Source: Arenibacter algicola | GTDB taxonomy: Bacteria; Bacteroidota; Bacteroidia; Flavobacteriales; Flavobacteriaceae | Length of the DNA: 64,000 bases | Assembly: GCF_000733925.1 (NCBI RefSeq) | Contig: NZ_JPOO01000001.1 | Coordinates: forward strand, 372,001-436,000 | Direction: 5' to 3' | In this document: positions 1 through 8,484 of the stretch, one piece after another | How positions within the stretch are numbered: position 1 is the stretch's first letter | Layout of the letters: the number at the start of each line of letters is the position of its first letter | Translations under genes and position numbers: made by a program | Notes under the pieces: model-generated | Seen by the model: the letters and a program-made list of their open reading frames with translations, nothing else | What the model was told of the DNA's origin: nothing | The model's database searches: none

Positions 1-1
1 T

Positions 2-220
2 GGTACACAAATAGTACAAGACGATGGGCATGCAGCTTTGATAGGATATGCCTTGGACGGATTTGGAATATTTGCTTTGGAAGATGCCCATGGCGATAGT
101 CCTTCCGACCTGGATGAATTACGGGGGCATACGGATGATACTAGAGGATATCATTACCATGTAGACGCTGCAGGGAATAACAATTTTATAAATGGTTTAA
201 AGGGTGCTTACGTCAATTGA
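2..220 (+). CDS. YHYH domain protein, C-terminal fragment
   Basis: This is the end of a gene that starts left of the window; the frame is open from base 2 to the TGA at 218-220. The visible 72 residues contain GYALDGFGIFAL, a Gly/Asp-rich stretch and a YHYH motif (GYHYHVDAAGNN), the hallmark of the YHYH domain family of secreted or periplasmic proteins of unknown role. The same layout (a DG-F-hydrophobic segment, then DLDxxxGHT, then YHYH) recurs in the gene at 1421-2185, so the two are paralogues or close relatives. An internal TTG at 38 should not be taken as the true start. The function is unknown; the domain assignment is fairly secure from the motif. Confidence 0.75.
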   Translation, partial: GTQIVQDDGHAALIGYALDGFGIFALEDAHGDSPSDLDELRGHTDDTRGYHYHVDAAGNNNFINGLKGAYVN

Positions 221-315
221 CAATACAGCTAGGAATAAGCCATGACCAAATAAGTATGCAAATCGATGGGGTTTTGGCTTATTCCATATGCCCTTTTGAA
301 CAAAAATATAAACAG

Positions 316-969
316 ATGAAAAAATATATGTTACTGCTTGTTGTGTTTGGGTTTTCAGTGGCCAGTTTTGCCCATAATCCCAATGTTTCTACTACCATGC
401 TCGTAGAAAAGGAAGGTAATGGTTGGGTATTACAGATAAGTGCATCATTGACCGCTTTTCAACAGGAAATACGAACACATTTTGCAGAAACACCTTATCA
501 AACTCCAGAGGAGTTTCGACAAATGGTGTTGGAGCATATTAAGAACAACCTTCGGATCAGCTTCAATGGGGAAGAGGATATTTCTTTCGGAAATGGGGCC
601 GTAAAACTTGGACATGAAACCATGGTGGTTTTCGAGGTCTTCGGCATTCCCTCGGAGATAAATTCGGTTCTTGTTAGAAACAGTGCCTTTAAGGATATTC
701 ACCAAAATCAAAGCGCCCTGGTTTTTTTAAAGGAAGGATTTGGCAAAGATCGTTTTGTATTAAATAATGCGAATGAACACACCCTGTCATTGGAGGTAGT
801 CGGAAATGAATTTGTAGAAGTAGGCCAAAATGAGGCTAGCTTTTTTTCATCCAGTATAGGGGTTATTTTATTTGGAATTGCAGTTATTTTGATTTTAGGG
901 CTGGTTTTGTTAGGGGTAGGATATTTATTTAATAGGCCTAAAAAAGTGCCACTTACCATAGTTCGATGA
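316..969 (+). CDS. Hypothetical exported protein with C-terminal membrane anchor
   Basis: The frame is open from 217, but the ATG at 316 is preferred because it gives a classic signal peptide (MKKYMLLLVVFGFSVASFA, then HNPNVS), leaving a protein of 217 residues. After a soluble region of about 160 residues there is one strong transmembrane segment (around SSIGVILFGIAVILILGLVL) followed by a basic tail (NRPKK), so the protein is expected to be anchored in the membrane with its bulk outside the cytoplasm. The start HNPN..S with an alternating polar/hydrophobic pattern is reminiscent of DUF6702-type proteins, but I cannot confirm that. It lies between two YHYH genes in what looks like a co-directional envelope gene set. 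Function not recognised. Confidence 0.7.
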   Translation: MKKYMLLLVVFGFSVASFAHNPNVSTTMLVEKEGNGWVLQISASLTAFQQEIRTHFAETPYQTPEEFRQMVLEHIKNNLRISFNGEEDISFGNGAVKLGHETMVVFEVFGIPSEINSVLVRNSAFKDIHQNQSALVFLKEGFGKDRFVLNNANEHTLSLEVVGNEFVEVGQNEASFFSSSIGVILFGIAVILILGLVLLGVGYLFNRPKKVPLTIVR

Positions 970-1115
970 CCCAAAAATTGTGCGGTACAACTAATTGGCT
1001 TTAGTGGTATTTAAATGTAGTAGAATTATTGTCACCAAGTTGAAATACGAGTGAATAACAAATCACATTGTAATCAAAGTAATTGAAATTCAATCTAAAA
1101 AAAGAAATATAACCA

Positions 1116-1256
1116 ATGGAGCTATGGGATAACATATGGGGCCATTTCAAGATTGCGGGTAATGAACCCAATCTCTGGTGGGCTTTTATTGTTTCATGTA
1201 TGGTAATTGTCTTAGCCGCTTTGGTTATTTATAAAATGATCAATCCTGTAAAATAG
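1116..1256 (+). CDS. Small single-pass membrane protein (46 aa)
   Basis: A 46-codon frame, ATG at 1116 and TAG at 1254-1256, encodes an amphipathic start (MELWDNIWGHFKIAG), NEPNLWW, then one hydrophobic segment (about residues 23-40, AFIVSCMVIVLAALVIYK) and a short tail MINPVK. It lies in the 451-base gap between the exported protein and the second YHYH gene, in the same direction. The clean hydrophobic helix with a positively charged end and a start and stop that fit the gap support it being real; conservation was not tested. It resembles in layout the 40-aa peptide at 38022-38144 (acidic start, N-P turn, one helix, YK-I). Function unknown. Confidence 0.5.
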   Translation: MELWDNIWGHFKIAGNEPNLWWAFIVSCMVIVLAALVIYKMINPVK

Positions 1257-1420
1257 CCCTTAACCCTTAAAGTTAAAATTGGTTTACCGATTCATATATA
1301 TTATAGGCTTAATAGCAGCTGTAGTTCATGGAATTAAGGATTTTGCACTTAACGGATGAATTAGATTTGACATTGCATAACCTATGTAAAAGTTAAAAAC
1401 ATCACATTAAATTAAAGGAT

Positions 1421-2185
1421 ATGAAAAAAGAAGTGAAAATAAAAAAAAGAATTATGGCATTGGCAATGGTTCCGGTCTTGTTAATAAGCTCTCTAATTGC
1501 TTGTAGTGCGGATAGTGCCAGTGACGAAGAAATTGAAGAAGCCGAAGTAACAGAATTACATGCCGCCTTTGCAGCCTTTAATTCAGAAGCTACCACCATT
1601 TATTTGGAAGGATCCAATGTCGTAATAGAAACAACGGGTTTGCCCGATCATGAAACGGTGTATTGGGGAGAGGGAAATGCATTATATAAGGAGGAGCCAG
1701 ATGTTGATAGAACCCCAAGTATCATGTCCAGTAACAACAATGCTACTACAATTATAGTGGATGCAACCCCTAATTTAACGGGAAGTACCGTATCTACACA
1801 ATTGAACACTATTGGCATAGCAGTAAGTGGGGCTTCCATTTTCAATGATCAAGAAGGGGGAGGTTCATTAAACCAAGCAGCTGCTAGTTTGGATTGGACT
1901 GGAGCCCATATAGGCCCTGGGGTTTATCATTATCACTTGGAGCCAAAGGCTTTCACCGATGACGATGAGAAACTGGTGGGGATACTCTTGGACGGGGTTT
2001 TTCTTTACGGCAGAAAGTGTACTTCCACAGGGACCTACCCAACAGATTTGGATGCTTCTGGAGGACACACAACTGCAACCCAGTATACCGATGGTGAGGA
2101 GGAGTATCATTACCACATCATTAATGAATTGTATTCAACGACAGGATCTTATCTGGCTTTTGCCGGTCCATATCAAGGATATTAA
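1421..2185 (+). CDS. YHYH domain lipoprotein
   Basis: The 254-residue product begins with a basic region and a hydrophobic stretch ending in a lipobox (SSLIAC), so it is predicted to be a lipoprotein. A linker rich in Asp and Glu follows. The body carries two YHYH motifs, GVYHYHLEP near residue 170 and EEYHYHIINE near residue 230, separated by the segment LVGILLDGVFLYGRK; this is the YHYH domain, found in secreted bacterial proteins without an assigned function. A dense cluster of histidines suggests metal binding, but that is inference. It is followed after 9 bases by the MORN-repeat lipoprotein gene and then by an SCO-type copper chaperone, so a link with metal or redox handling in the periplasm is possible. 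Confidence 0.8.
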   Translation: MKKEVKIKKRIMALAMVPVLLISSLIACSADSASDEEIEEAEVTELHAAFAAFNSEATTIYLEGSNVVIETTGLPDHETVYWGEGNALYKEEPDVDRTPSIMSSNNNATTIIVDATPNLTGSTVSTQLNTIGIAVSGASIFNDQEGGGSLNQAAASLDWTGAHIGPGVYHYHLEPKAFTDDDEKLVGILLDGVFLYGRKCTSTGTYPTDLDASGGHTTATQYTDGEEEYHYHIINELYSTTGSYLAFAGPYQGY

Positions 2186-2194
2186 AAGGAAATT

Positions 2195-2794
2195 ATGCGA
2201 CCATTAATCCTATTGTTCTTTACGGCTTTCTTTCTGTTAAATTGTAAGCAGGCACCTAGCGGTATTCGTGAAGGGGGAAAGTCTGTGGCAATCAATTCTG
2301 TTGAGGTGTCAAAAAAAGATTTGGTCCTTAATCAAATAGAAGGCAAATGGTATTATAAAAACCAGGCTTACAATGGCTATTCGCTGAAATTTCACGCCAA
2401 TGATACCTTGGCCGAAAGATTGGGGTTTGTAAATGGTAAAAGGGAAGGTGTGGCAAGAAGTTGGTCCGAAAATGGAGTGCTTAGGGTAGAATCTACCTAT
2501 CATCAAAACAAGTTGGTAGGGGTGTATAAAAGCTGGTGGGAAAATGGGGTACTGGCGGAAGAATCCAATTACGTAAATGGTTTAAAGCAAGGTGAGGAAA
2601 AGCAATGGTATGCTACCGGGCAATTGTCTAAAATAAGGCAATTGGTGGAAGGGAAGGAAGAAGGCTTGCAAAAGGCCTGGTTGCCGAACGGGACCTTATA
2701 TGTTAATTATGAGGCCAAAAACGGACGCATTTTTGGGATGCTTAGGGCTAATTCATGTTATAAATTAGAAGATGAAGTTGTTGTTAGGGATTAG
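2195..2794 (+). CDS. MORN-repeat lipoprotein
   Basis: This gene encodes 199 residues: a signal peptide with lipobox (FFLLNC), then at least four repeats of about 22-23 residues of the form G-x-x-K-x-W-x-x-NG-x-L (GVARSWSENGVLRVES, GVYKSWWENGVLAEES, GEEKQWYATGQLSK, GLQKAWLPNGTLYV). These are MORN_2 type repeats, often annotated in Bacteroidetes as YwqK-family antitoxin because of one founding member; no toxin partner is visible here, so that name should not be read as a function. Its 3-prime end overlaps the SCO gene by 23 bases, which indicates translational coupling. It is likely a periplasm-facing lipoprotein of unknown role. Confidence 0.75.
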   Translation: MRPLILLFFTAFFLLNCKQAPSGIREGGKSVAINSVEVSKKDLVLNQIEGKWYYKNQAYNGYSLKFHANDTLAERLGFVNGKREGVARSWSENGVLRVESTYHQNKLVGVYKSWWENGVLAEESNYVNGLKQGEEKQWYATGQLSKIRQLVEGKEEGLQKAWLPNGTLYVNYEAKNGRIFGMLRANSCYKLEDEVVVRD

Positions 2795-3464
2795 GAAGAT
2801 TGGGGTAGTTTTATTTTGTTTGTTGGCGCTTCTTGTTAGTTGCAAAAATCAAGTAAAAAAGGAGACCGTTGAAGTGGTGGAGACCAGTAGGGTGGAATAC
2901 CTTCCCTACTACAGAGATGAATCCTTTACGCCATATTGGATAACGCCCAATAGCGATGAGGAAAAAAATTTCCATAAAATCCCGGATTTTCAACTGCTGA
3001 ATCAACTAGGGGATACTGTTTCCCAAACGACTTTTGATGAAAGGATCTATATAGCGGATTTCTTCTTTACCACATGTCCCGGTATATGCTTAAAGATGAC
3101 CGGGAATATGGCAAAAGTACAGGAAGCATTTAAGGATGATCCGGAAATATTGTTGCTATCGCATTCGGTAACCCCCTCAATAGATTCGGTTCCGGTACTT
3201 AAAAACTATGCCGAAAAAAATGGGGTAAAGGATAATAAATGGCATTTGGTTACGGGAGACAAAACGGAAATTTACAATTTGGGAAGAAATCAATATTTTG
3301 TGGAAAATGATTTGGGAGTACCAAAGGATATAAACGACTTTTTACACACGGAAAACTTTTTGCTTATAGATAAAAACAAGCATATTAGAGGTATTTATAA
3401 TGGGTTGAACAGGGCTTCCATAGCCCAGCTCATTACGGATATCAAAGCTTTAAAATTGGAGTAG
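2772..3464 (+). CDS. SCO1/SenC family copper chaperone-like lipoprotein
   Basis: The 230-residue product has a lipoprotein signal (LALLVSC) and a thioredoxin-like SCO domain from about residue 70. The copper-binding CxxxC motif is present as TTCPGICLKM (Cys102 and Cys106), and a distal His lies in FLHTENFLLIDKN, completing the usual Cys-Cys-His metal site. SCO proteins deliver copper to, or reduce thiols of, cytochrome oxidase subunit II; some act more generally in redox balance. No oxidase genes are near, and the neighbours are a MORN lipoprotein (overlapping by 23 bases) and YHYH proteins, so the true client is uncertain. The ATG at 2772 is chosen since it supplies the signal peptide. Confidence 0.85.
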   Translation: MKLLLGIRKIGVVLFCLLALLVSCKNQVKKETVEVVETSRVEYLPYYRDESFTPYWITPNSDEEKNFHKIPDFQLLNQLGDTVSQTTFDERIYIADFFFTTCPGICLKMTGNMAKVQEAFKDDPEILLLSHSVTPSIDSVPVLKNYAEKNGVKDNKWHLVTGDKTEIYNLGRNQYFVENDLGVPKDINDFLHTENFLLIDKNKHIRGIYNGLNRASIAQLITDIKALKLE

Positions 3465-3469
3465 TTGCT

Positions 3470-4234
3470 ATGCGTTTATTTGCAAAAATTCGACGGGGCT
3501 TCATATTTTCCGGAAAATTCAAAAGCTATCTGCTCTACGCTTTTGGAGAAATATTCCTGATCGTTATTGGTATTTTGATCGCATGGAAAATCAACGATTT
3601 AAATGAAATCAGGAAAAACCGGATAGTGGAGATGAAGATCTATCACAGTTTGTATGAAGAATTGAACACCAATTTGAAAGTTCTTAATGAGGGCATTATC
3701 AAGTACTCCAATAATGTTAACAGATTGGAAGCTGCCTTAAACTATGTTGGCCTTGCTCCCGAAAAAATTACAAGAGGGGCCAAGGATACTATAGTGCACA
3801 TTAATTATGCGCCAATGGTCTTGTTGGATGGAGCCTTAAATTCGGTTATAAGTACTTCTAAATTTGAGATTATAGAAAGCGATTCTTTAAAAACCCTTAT
3901 CGCCAATTACCCCACGGAAATTGCGGAATTTAAGATAACAGACGCAAAGATCAACGATATAGTCGTCAATCACTTACAGCCTGTATTGGAAAAGCATCTT
4001 GCCTTGGTAGATATACTGCCACAGGAAAACCCTAAGTACAATAAAATTAGAGACTTTGGAAGAGTCTCCAATTATTACACATTACTTAATACAAAGGAAT
4101 ATCAGAACGCCTTGGTGGATAGATTGCTGCAAACTGAAAACCTTTTGACCCAGGCCAAAAAATTAAGGAATAGGACTCAGGTCATGGGCCTAAAATTACG
4201 ACAGGAGCTGGGGTATCCTTCAGAAAATTTATAG
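3470..4234 (+). CDS. DUF6090-like membrane-anchored protein
   Basis: This 254-residue protein starts with a basic segment and one membrane helix (GEIFLIVIGILIAWKINDLNE, residues about 36-56). The pattern GE-hydrophobic-IGILIA-x-x-INxxNE is typical of a Bacteroidetes family annotated DUF6090. The rest is mainly helical, with long stretches of charged residues that suggest coiled coil, and ends at GYPSENL. It begins 5 bases after the SCO gene and probably closes the operon, since a hairpin terminator lies 150 bases downstream. Function is unknown; the family call rests on the N-terminal pattern that I recall and could be checked by a profile search. Confidence 0.7.
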   Translation: MRLFAKIRRGFIFSGKFKSYLLYAFGEIFLIVIGILIAWKINDLNEIRKNRIVEMKIYHSLYEELNTNLKVLNEGIIKYSNNVNRLEAALNYVGLAPEKITRGAKDTIVHINYAPMVLLDGALNSVISTSKFEIIESDSLKTLIANYPTEIAEFKITDAKINDIVVNHLQPVLEKHLALVDILPQENPKYNKIRDFGRVSNYYTLLNTKEYQNALVDRLLQTENLLTQAKKLRNRTQVMGLKLRQELGYPSENL

Positions 4235-4645
4235 TAGTGCCTCTTTGTTGACCAGTCAGAGGTGGATGATATAATTACCTCCATACAGTACGGAAAGCTT
4301 AAGGAATCCAGAGTGCGAATATTTGGTAGGTGACAATCCTATTTACAGTATAGGGGTTTACTCCCCTTGGTTAGTTTAGTTAGATTTAAAAGGGAGGTCG
4401 TTTCTCCCTTTTTTTATACATTTTGATGCGAATTCGGAAAAATCAAGAAGACATTTAAAAAGGACCCATGGCATTTTACAAATTTGATCCTTGCATTCGT
4501 TCTCGGAATGAAGTTCAGATGGCTTAAAACTTTCCAGAACATGGACATCAAAAACAGCTTAATTATATCATAAATTAGTGCTAAAAGCTATCTTTTGGTT
4601 TTAAAAGTTAATTTTACGGAATTTAAGTTTTAAAACTAATAAAAC
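4235..4645. other. Intergenic region with one terminator
   Basis: This 411-base stretch separates the DUF6090-like gene from the lone sulfatase gene. It holds a clear hairpin terminator at 4388-4415. A short run of open codons near 4252-4335 gives a peptide-like sequence (VDQSEVDDIITSIQYGK) with no start and no recognised relatives; it may be chance or decay. The AT-rich last 100 bases should carry the sulfatase promoter, but no convincing TTG/TAnnTTTG pair could be fixed. Confidence 0.5.
4388..4415 (+). terminator. Rho-independent terminator
   Basis: A 9-base stem (AAAAGGGAG paired with CTCCCTTTT) with a 7-base loop is followed by a T run (TTTTTTATA). It stands downstream of the YHYH-MORN-SCO-DUF6090 gene set and upstream of the sulfatase gene, so it most likely ends that operon. 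Confidence 0.7.
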
Positions 4646-6235
4646 ATGATGAAAATGAAATTCTTTGTAACTGTTCTAGGCTTAGCATTATTAACCATCA
4701 CCAGTTGTAAGAATAAGACAGAAGATAAAAAAGTGGTCAGTACGGAAAGACCTAATATTCTTTTTATAATGTCAGATGATCATACCGCACAGGCCTGGGG
4801 TATTTACGGTGGAATTTTAAAAGATTATGTGCACAATCCCAATATAAAACGGTTGGCAGCCGAAGGCTGTGTTTTGGAGAATTGTTTGGTGTCCAATTCC
4901 ATTTGCACTCCCAGTAGGGCAACGATCCTAACCGGACAGTATAGTCACGTTAATGGGGTCACGACCCTAGGGGCTGGTTTATCCCCGAGTCATAACAATA
5001 TAGCGAAGGAACTGCAAAAAGGCGGTTATGCTACCTCCGTAATCGGGAAGTGGCATTTAAAACAAGAGCCGGCAGGGTTTGATTATTATGCCGTACTGCC
5101 TGGGCAGGGAGATTATTGGAACCCAAGATTAAAAACTGCCGACAACTGGGAGGATTACTACGGAGGCGGTAAGGTAGTGGAAGGTTTCAGTACCGATATC
5201 ATTGCCGATAAAACCATGGAATGGATAGAAAATAGGGACAAATCCAAACCCTTTATGGCCATGTGCCATTTTAAGGCTACCCACGAACCCTATGATTACC
5301 CGGAACGCTTTAGTAATCTATATCGGGATGAGGAAATTCCTGTACCCGATTCTTTTTATGATCAAGGAGCTGAAACTACCGGTCGCGTCTTTAAGGGGCA
5401 ATCTATAGACAACCTACAAAAACGCTATTTGGATGCCACTGCCGATCCGGAATTGAGAAAGGATTATATGGCCTATCCGGAACTGCCCTTCTCTGTGGAA
5501 GGCTTGAGCGCTGATAAGGCGCGGATGAAGACCTATCAAAAATTTGTAAAGGATTTTATGCGCTGTGGAGCTGCCATTGATGACAATATTGGCAGATTGT
5601 TGGATTATTTGGAAAAGTCTGGATTGGCAGAAAACACCATAGTTATATATACCGCCGATCAGGGTTATTTCTTAGGGGAGCACGGTTGGTTCGACAAGCG
5701 TTTAATTTATGAGGAATCTATTCACATGCCCTTTGTAATACGGTACCCAAAAGAGATTCCAGCTGGTACCCGAAATGCCGATATCATAGAAAATGCCGAT
5801 TTCTCGGCCCTCTTTGCAGATTATGCTGGCATAGATTATCCTGAAACTATGCAAGGCCATAGTTTTCGGGAAAACCTAAAAGGTAATACCCCGGCAGATT
5901 GGCGAAAGCATGGCTACTATAGGTACTGGGACCACAGCAAAGACAGGCCAGGCCATTTTGGGATTAGGGGAGAGCGCTACAAGCTTGCCTTTTATTATGG
6001 CAACGGACTTAAGGTAAATGGGTACAGCAAAGAGGAGCAGCCTGAAAAATACTGGGAATTCTTTGACCTGGAAGAGGATCCCAATGAACTTTATAATGCA
6101 TATGCCGATTCAGATTATCAGGATGTTATTTCCGAAATGAAAGCCGAAATTCTTAGACAGCGTAAAATGCTAGGCGATCTTGATGAAGGTAATGAGGAAA
6201 TTCATCAAATCATTGCTGACCATTGGAATGATTAG
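4646..6235 (+). CDS. S1-family sulfatase (lipoprotein)
   Basis: This 529-residue enzyme has a lipoprotein signal (LLTITSC) and then the alkaline-phosphatase-fold sulfatase domain. RPNILFIMSDDH (Asp44, Asp45) supplies calcium ligands; CTPSR (Cys87-Arg91) in SICTPSRATILTGQYSH is the formylglycine motif CxPxR; GKWHLK and the late YTADQGYFLGEHGW segment are the other conserved sulfatase blocks. It should remove sulfate esters from a polysaccharide or oligosaccharide outside the cytoplasm; the substrate is not readable from sequence, though the arrangement is closest to glycan O-sulfatases of the N-acetylglucosamine-6-sulfatase type. It is isolated from the other sulfatases, between a terminator and the convergent LytT regulator. 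Activity needs a formylglycine-generating enzyme that is not in this window. Confidence 0.9.
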   Translation: MMKMKFFVTVLGLALLTITSCKNKTEDKKVVSTERPNILFIMSDDHTAQAWGIYGGILKDYVHNPNIKRLAAEGCVLENCLVSNSICTPSRATILTGQYSHVNGVTTLGAGLSPSHNNIAKELQKGGYATSVIGKWHLKQEPAGFDYYAVLPGQGDYWNPRLKTADNWEDYYGGGKVVEGFSTDIIADKTMEWIENRDKSKPFMAMCHFKATHEPYDYPERFSNLYRDEEIPVPDSFYDQGAETTGRVFKGQSIDNLQKRYLDATADPELRKDYMAYPELPFSVEGLSADKARMKTYQKFVKDFMRCGAAIDDNIGRLLDYLEKSGLAENTIVIYTADQGYFLGEHGWFDKRLIYEESIHMPFVIRYPKEIPAGTRNADIIENADFSALFADYAGIDYPETMQGHSFRENLKGNTPADWRKHGYYRYWDHSKDRPGHFGIRGERYKLAFYYGNGLKVNGYSKEEQPEKYWEFFDLEEDPNELYNAYADSDYQDVISEMKAEILRQRKMLGDLDEGNEEIHQIIADHWND

Positions 6236-6285
6236 TAGAATTCCAGTTATTCAGACCACCTAATGGCTATTAAAAGTTTGATAAG

Positions 6286-7011
6286 TTATAAGCCCAAAAA
6301 AGCAAAGAATTGGGTCTTATGACTTTCTCCGATGGGAATACGGGTATCGTTGATTACAATTCGGTTCCTTTGTATGGTCTTGATCACATTAACGTTGACG
6401 ACGAAAGATTTGTGCACTCTTATAAACTGGTAATGGGGTAGTTTTTCCATAAGATCCTTGAAGCTCAAAAGTGTCAAGATGGTCTTATTGGTACCTGCAA
6501 TATGAATTTTTAAATAATCTTTGAGACCTTGAATGTATTCTATATCATCCAAATTTATTTTGATATTCTCGTGTTCGGATTTTACAAAAATAAATTTTTG
6601 GTTATCGTTGCTTCCCCCAAAGGAAGGAAAAATATTGGCTTCCGTTGGTTTTACCTTTTGGGCCAAAATTTCTTTGGTTCTTGAGATGGCCTTTATAAAT
6701 CTATGATAGGGAATCGGCTTAACCAAGTAATCAACTGCGTTAAGTTCAAAACCTTCCACGGCATATTGGGTATAGGCTGTAGTAAAAACAAATAATGGCC
6801 GGTTTTCCAAAGCGTTTATAAATTCCAGACCACTTATTTGGGGCATTTCAATATCACAAAAAATTAAATCAACTTTTTTTTCCTTAATAACTGTTATGGC
6901 ATCCAAAGGATTGGTATAAGTGCCTACTACATCGGTAAAGTCTATTTTTTTGCAATAGTCTGTCAATACATCTATAGCCAAAGGCTCGTCATCAATTATT
7001 ATGCAATTCAT
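6286..7011 (-). CDS. LytTR-family response regulator
   Basis: The 241-residue product has an N-terminal CheY-like receiver (IIIDDEP acidic pocket at residues 4-10, phosphoacceptor Asp53 in FCDIEMP, and conserved Lys in VDYLVKP near residue 105) and a C-terminal LytTR DNA-binding domain (about 135-238, with FVKSEHENIKINLDDIEYIQGLKDYLKIH and FIRVHKSFVVN). It overlaps the sensor kinase gene upstream by 20 bases, so the two are translated together and form a two-component pair. LytTR regulators bind imperfect direct repeats; likely targets are the adjacent kelch/DUF4907 and DUF4270 genes, but that is inference from position. Confidence 0.9.
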   Translation of the reverse strand: MNCIIIDDEPLAIDVLTDYCKKIDFTDVVGTYTNPLDAITVIKEKKVDLIFCDIEMPQISGLEFINALENRPLFVFTTAYTQYAVEGFELNAVDYLVKPIPYHRFIKAISRTKEILAQKVKPTEANIFPSFGGSNDNQKFIFVKSEHENIKINLDDIEYIQGLKDYLKIHIAGTNKTILTLLSFKDLMEKLPHYQFIRVHKSFVVNVNVIKTIQRNRIVINDTRIPIGESHKTQFFAFLGL

Positions 7012-8053
7012 AGTTCTTGAAATTTAAGGTTAAATTTACCTCATAGGTCTTTCCATCATCCGCTATAAGCAATACATGGGCATGGGGATACAAATAGTTT
7101 AATCTGTTTTTTACGTTTTCGAGGCCTACTCCGCTACTTTTCGATTGGGCTTTAAAAGTTCCAATTATGTTCGTTACCTGTAGATGTATAGACTCATTAT
7201 TTATGGAAAGGTTTATTTTCACAAAGGTTTTTCCATTGTAATCGGTGCCATATTTAAATGCGTTTTCAATAAAGGAGATAAATAAAAGTGGTGGGACAAA
7301 TTTTCCCCTTTCCTCACCGGATATTTTTAGGGACACATCCTCACTGTTGGAAAGTCGCAGCCGCTGTAAAGCCACGTAACTTTTAATGTATTCCAATTCC
7401 TTGGCAAGGGGCACTAGTCTTTTGTCCGCCTCGTAGAGCATATACCGCATAAGTTCGGATAAATTGATTACCGCTTCGGAGGTATCGGGAGATTGTTTTA
7501 CCGAAAGGGAATAGATAGTATTTAATGAATTAAAAAGAAAATGCGGGTTTAATTGGGTCTTTAAAAATTGAAGTTCTGACTGTATTTTTTCTTTCTCCAC
7601 CAATTTACGGAGATCTTCGTTTTTTTGCCATTCCGTATACACCTTTAACATTGTTCCAAAAATATAGGGAACGGCGAAAATAATGGTCGTCATCAATAAA
7701 AAACGAAAAGCTCCAGGGCCATTATCCGTAAATGGGCGCATACGGGCCGCCCGTCTGGGAAGGTCGTCGGGTCCCATAGGCGGATGGACTAAATTGGACA
7801 AGATACCTGTGGCCAGTAACAGTAGAACAGATAGGCCAATATAGGTCCACATACGATCCTTTAGTAATAATTTTGGTGCCAGATAATAATAATTGAGGTA
7901 GAAGAGTGCTATGGCCAAAAGTAATTTTGCACCTAAGCCGTATGGAATTGTCCTAGACTCTGATAGGAAAGGAAAAAACAGCAAAATGGATAGTGTGGAC
8001 CATAATAGGGTGTGAACAAGCCATTGTGGTATATTTTTCTTGTCAAAAGCCAT
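6992..8053 (-). CDS. LytS/YehU-type sensor histidine kinase
   Basis: This 353-residue membrane kinase has four predicted transmembrane helices (near residues 11-30, 40-60, 70-90 and 117-136) and no large sensor domain. A short coiled segment leads to the His_kinase domain with the phosphorylated His171 in LNPHFLFNSLNTIYSL, then an ATPase part with the N-box FIENAFKYG and a glycine box (GVGLENVKNRL). It phosphorylates the LytTR regulator encoded next to it. The start overlaps nothing, and the gene lies 8 bases after the DUF4907 gene in the same direction, which suggests one operon: (kelch), DUF4907, kinase, regulator. Confidence 0.9.
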   Translation of the reverse strand: MAFDKKNIPQWLVHTLLWSTLSILLFFPFLSESRTIPYGLGAKLLLAIALFYLNYYYLAPKLLLKDRMWTYIGLSVLLLLATGILSNLVHPPMGPDDLPRRAARMRPFTDNGPGAFRFLLMTTIIFAVPYIFGTMLKVYTEWQKNEDLRKLVEKEKIQSELQFLKTQLNPHFLFNSLNTIYSLSVKQSPDTSEAVINLSELMRYMLYEADKRLVPLAKELEYIKSYVALQRLRLSNSEDVSLKISGEERGKFVPPLLFISFIENAFKYGTDYNGKTFVKINLSINNESIHLQVTNIIGTFKAQSKSSGVGLENVKNRLNYLYPHAHVLLIADDGKTYEVNLTLNFKNYELHNN

Positions 8054-8061
8054 GCGCTGCT

Positions 8062-8406
8062 TTATTTTGAGTTAAATTCAGGAATTTGCAGTTCCTTCAA
8101 TTCTAAAAGTGTCAAGATTGGACTCTCTTTTCTTAATAATTTGGTGATAACCCTATTGGCAGTGCGCTCTGCATCTTCAGCTGATGTAAACGGCTTTTTT
8201 CCTTCTAAAATTGGAATATACTCCTGTCTAATAAGTACTTTGTCCTCTAGTGCTATTTGATATCCATAGCCATTCCCTACCTTAAATGTTTCGGAATGCA
8301 GCGGGTTTTTGCTTTTTGTTGAACCAAAGGTGTAATCTGTGAAGTTCAAAAATAAAAGTCCAAATACGACCGCAATCAAAATATATGCTACTAAAATTCT
8401 TTTCAT
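8062..8406 (-). CDS. DUF4907 family protein
   Basis: A 114-residue protein with an N-terminal membrane helix or signal anchor (ILVAYILIAVVFGLLFLNF) and a small domain with the pattern GYGYQIALEDKVLIRQEYIPILEGKKPFTSAEDAERTANRVITKLL...PILTLLELKEL. The block IRQxxIPxxxGxxPFxSxxDA is what I associate with DUF4907, a small Bacteroidetes family commonly beside kelch and DUF4270 genes. It sits directly ahead of the kinase (8 bases) and behind the kelch gene, from which it is separated by a strong hairpin. Its role is unknown; it probably lies in the periplasm. Membrane anchoring is prediction. Confidence 0.75.
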   Translation of the reverse strand: MKRILVAYILIAVVFGLLFLNFTDYTFGSTKSKNPLHSETFKVGNGYGYQIALEDKVLIRQEYIPILEGKKPFTSAEDAERTANRVITKLLRKESPILTLLELKELQIPEFNSK

Positions 8407-8420
8407 TTATCGTTTATTTT

Positions 8421-8454
8421 AAAAGAGCTATGCCAAACAGCATAGCTCTTTTTA
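8421..8454 (-). terminator. Strong hairpin terminator or attenuator
   Basis: A perfect 13-base stem (AAAAGAGCTATGC with GCATAGCTCTTTT) and a 6-base loop lies between the kelch gene stop at 8485 and the DUF4907 start at 8406. In the minus direction the stem ends in a short T run, so it should end or reduce transcription from the kelch gene into DUF4907 and the two-component genes. On the plus strand it also ends in TTTTT, so it may work both ways. Confidence 0.75.
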
Positions 8455-8484
8455 CTAATTAATAAGTAAACATAATCAAAATCA

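Noticed and set aside
217..315. A longer N-terminus for the exported protein at 316-969
   Set aside because: The extension overlaps the end of the YHYH gene and would bury the clear signal peptide that starts at 316.
2195..2794. Reading the MORN-repeat protein as an antitoxin
   Set aside because: The YwqK label is inherited from annotation; no toxin gene is adjacent and the product is a lipoprotein outside the cytoplasm.
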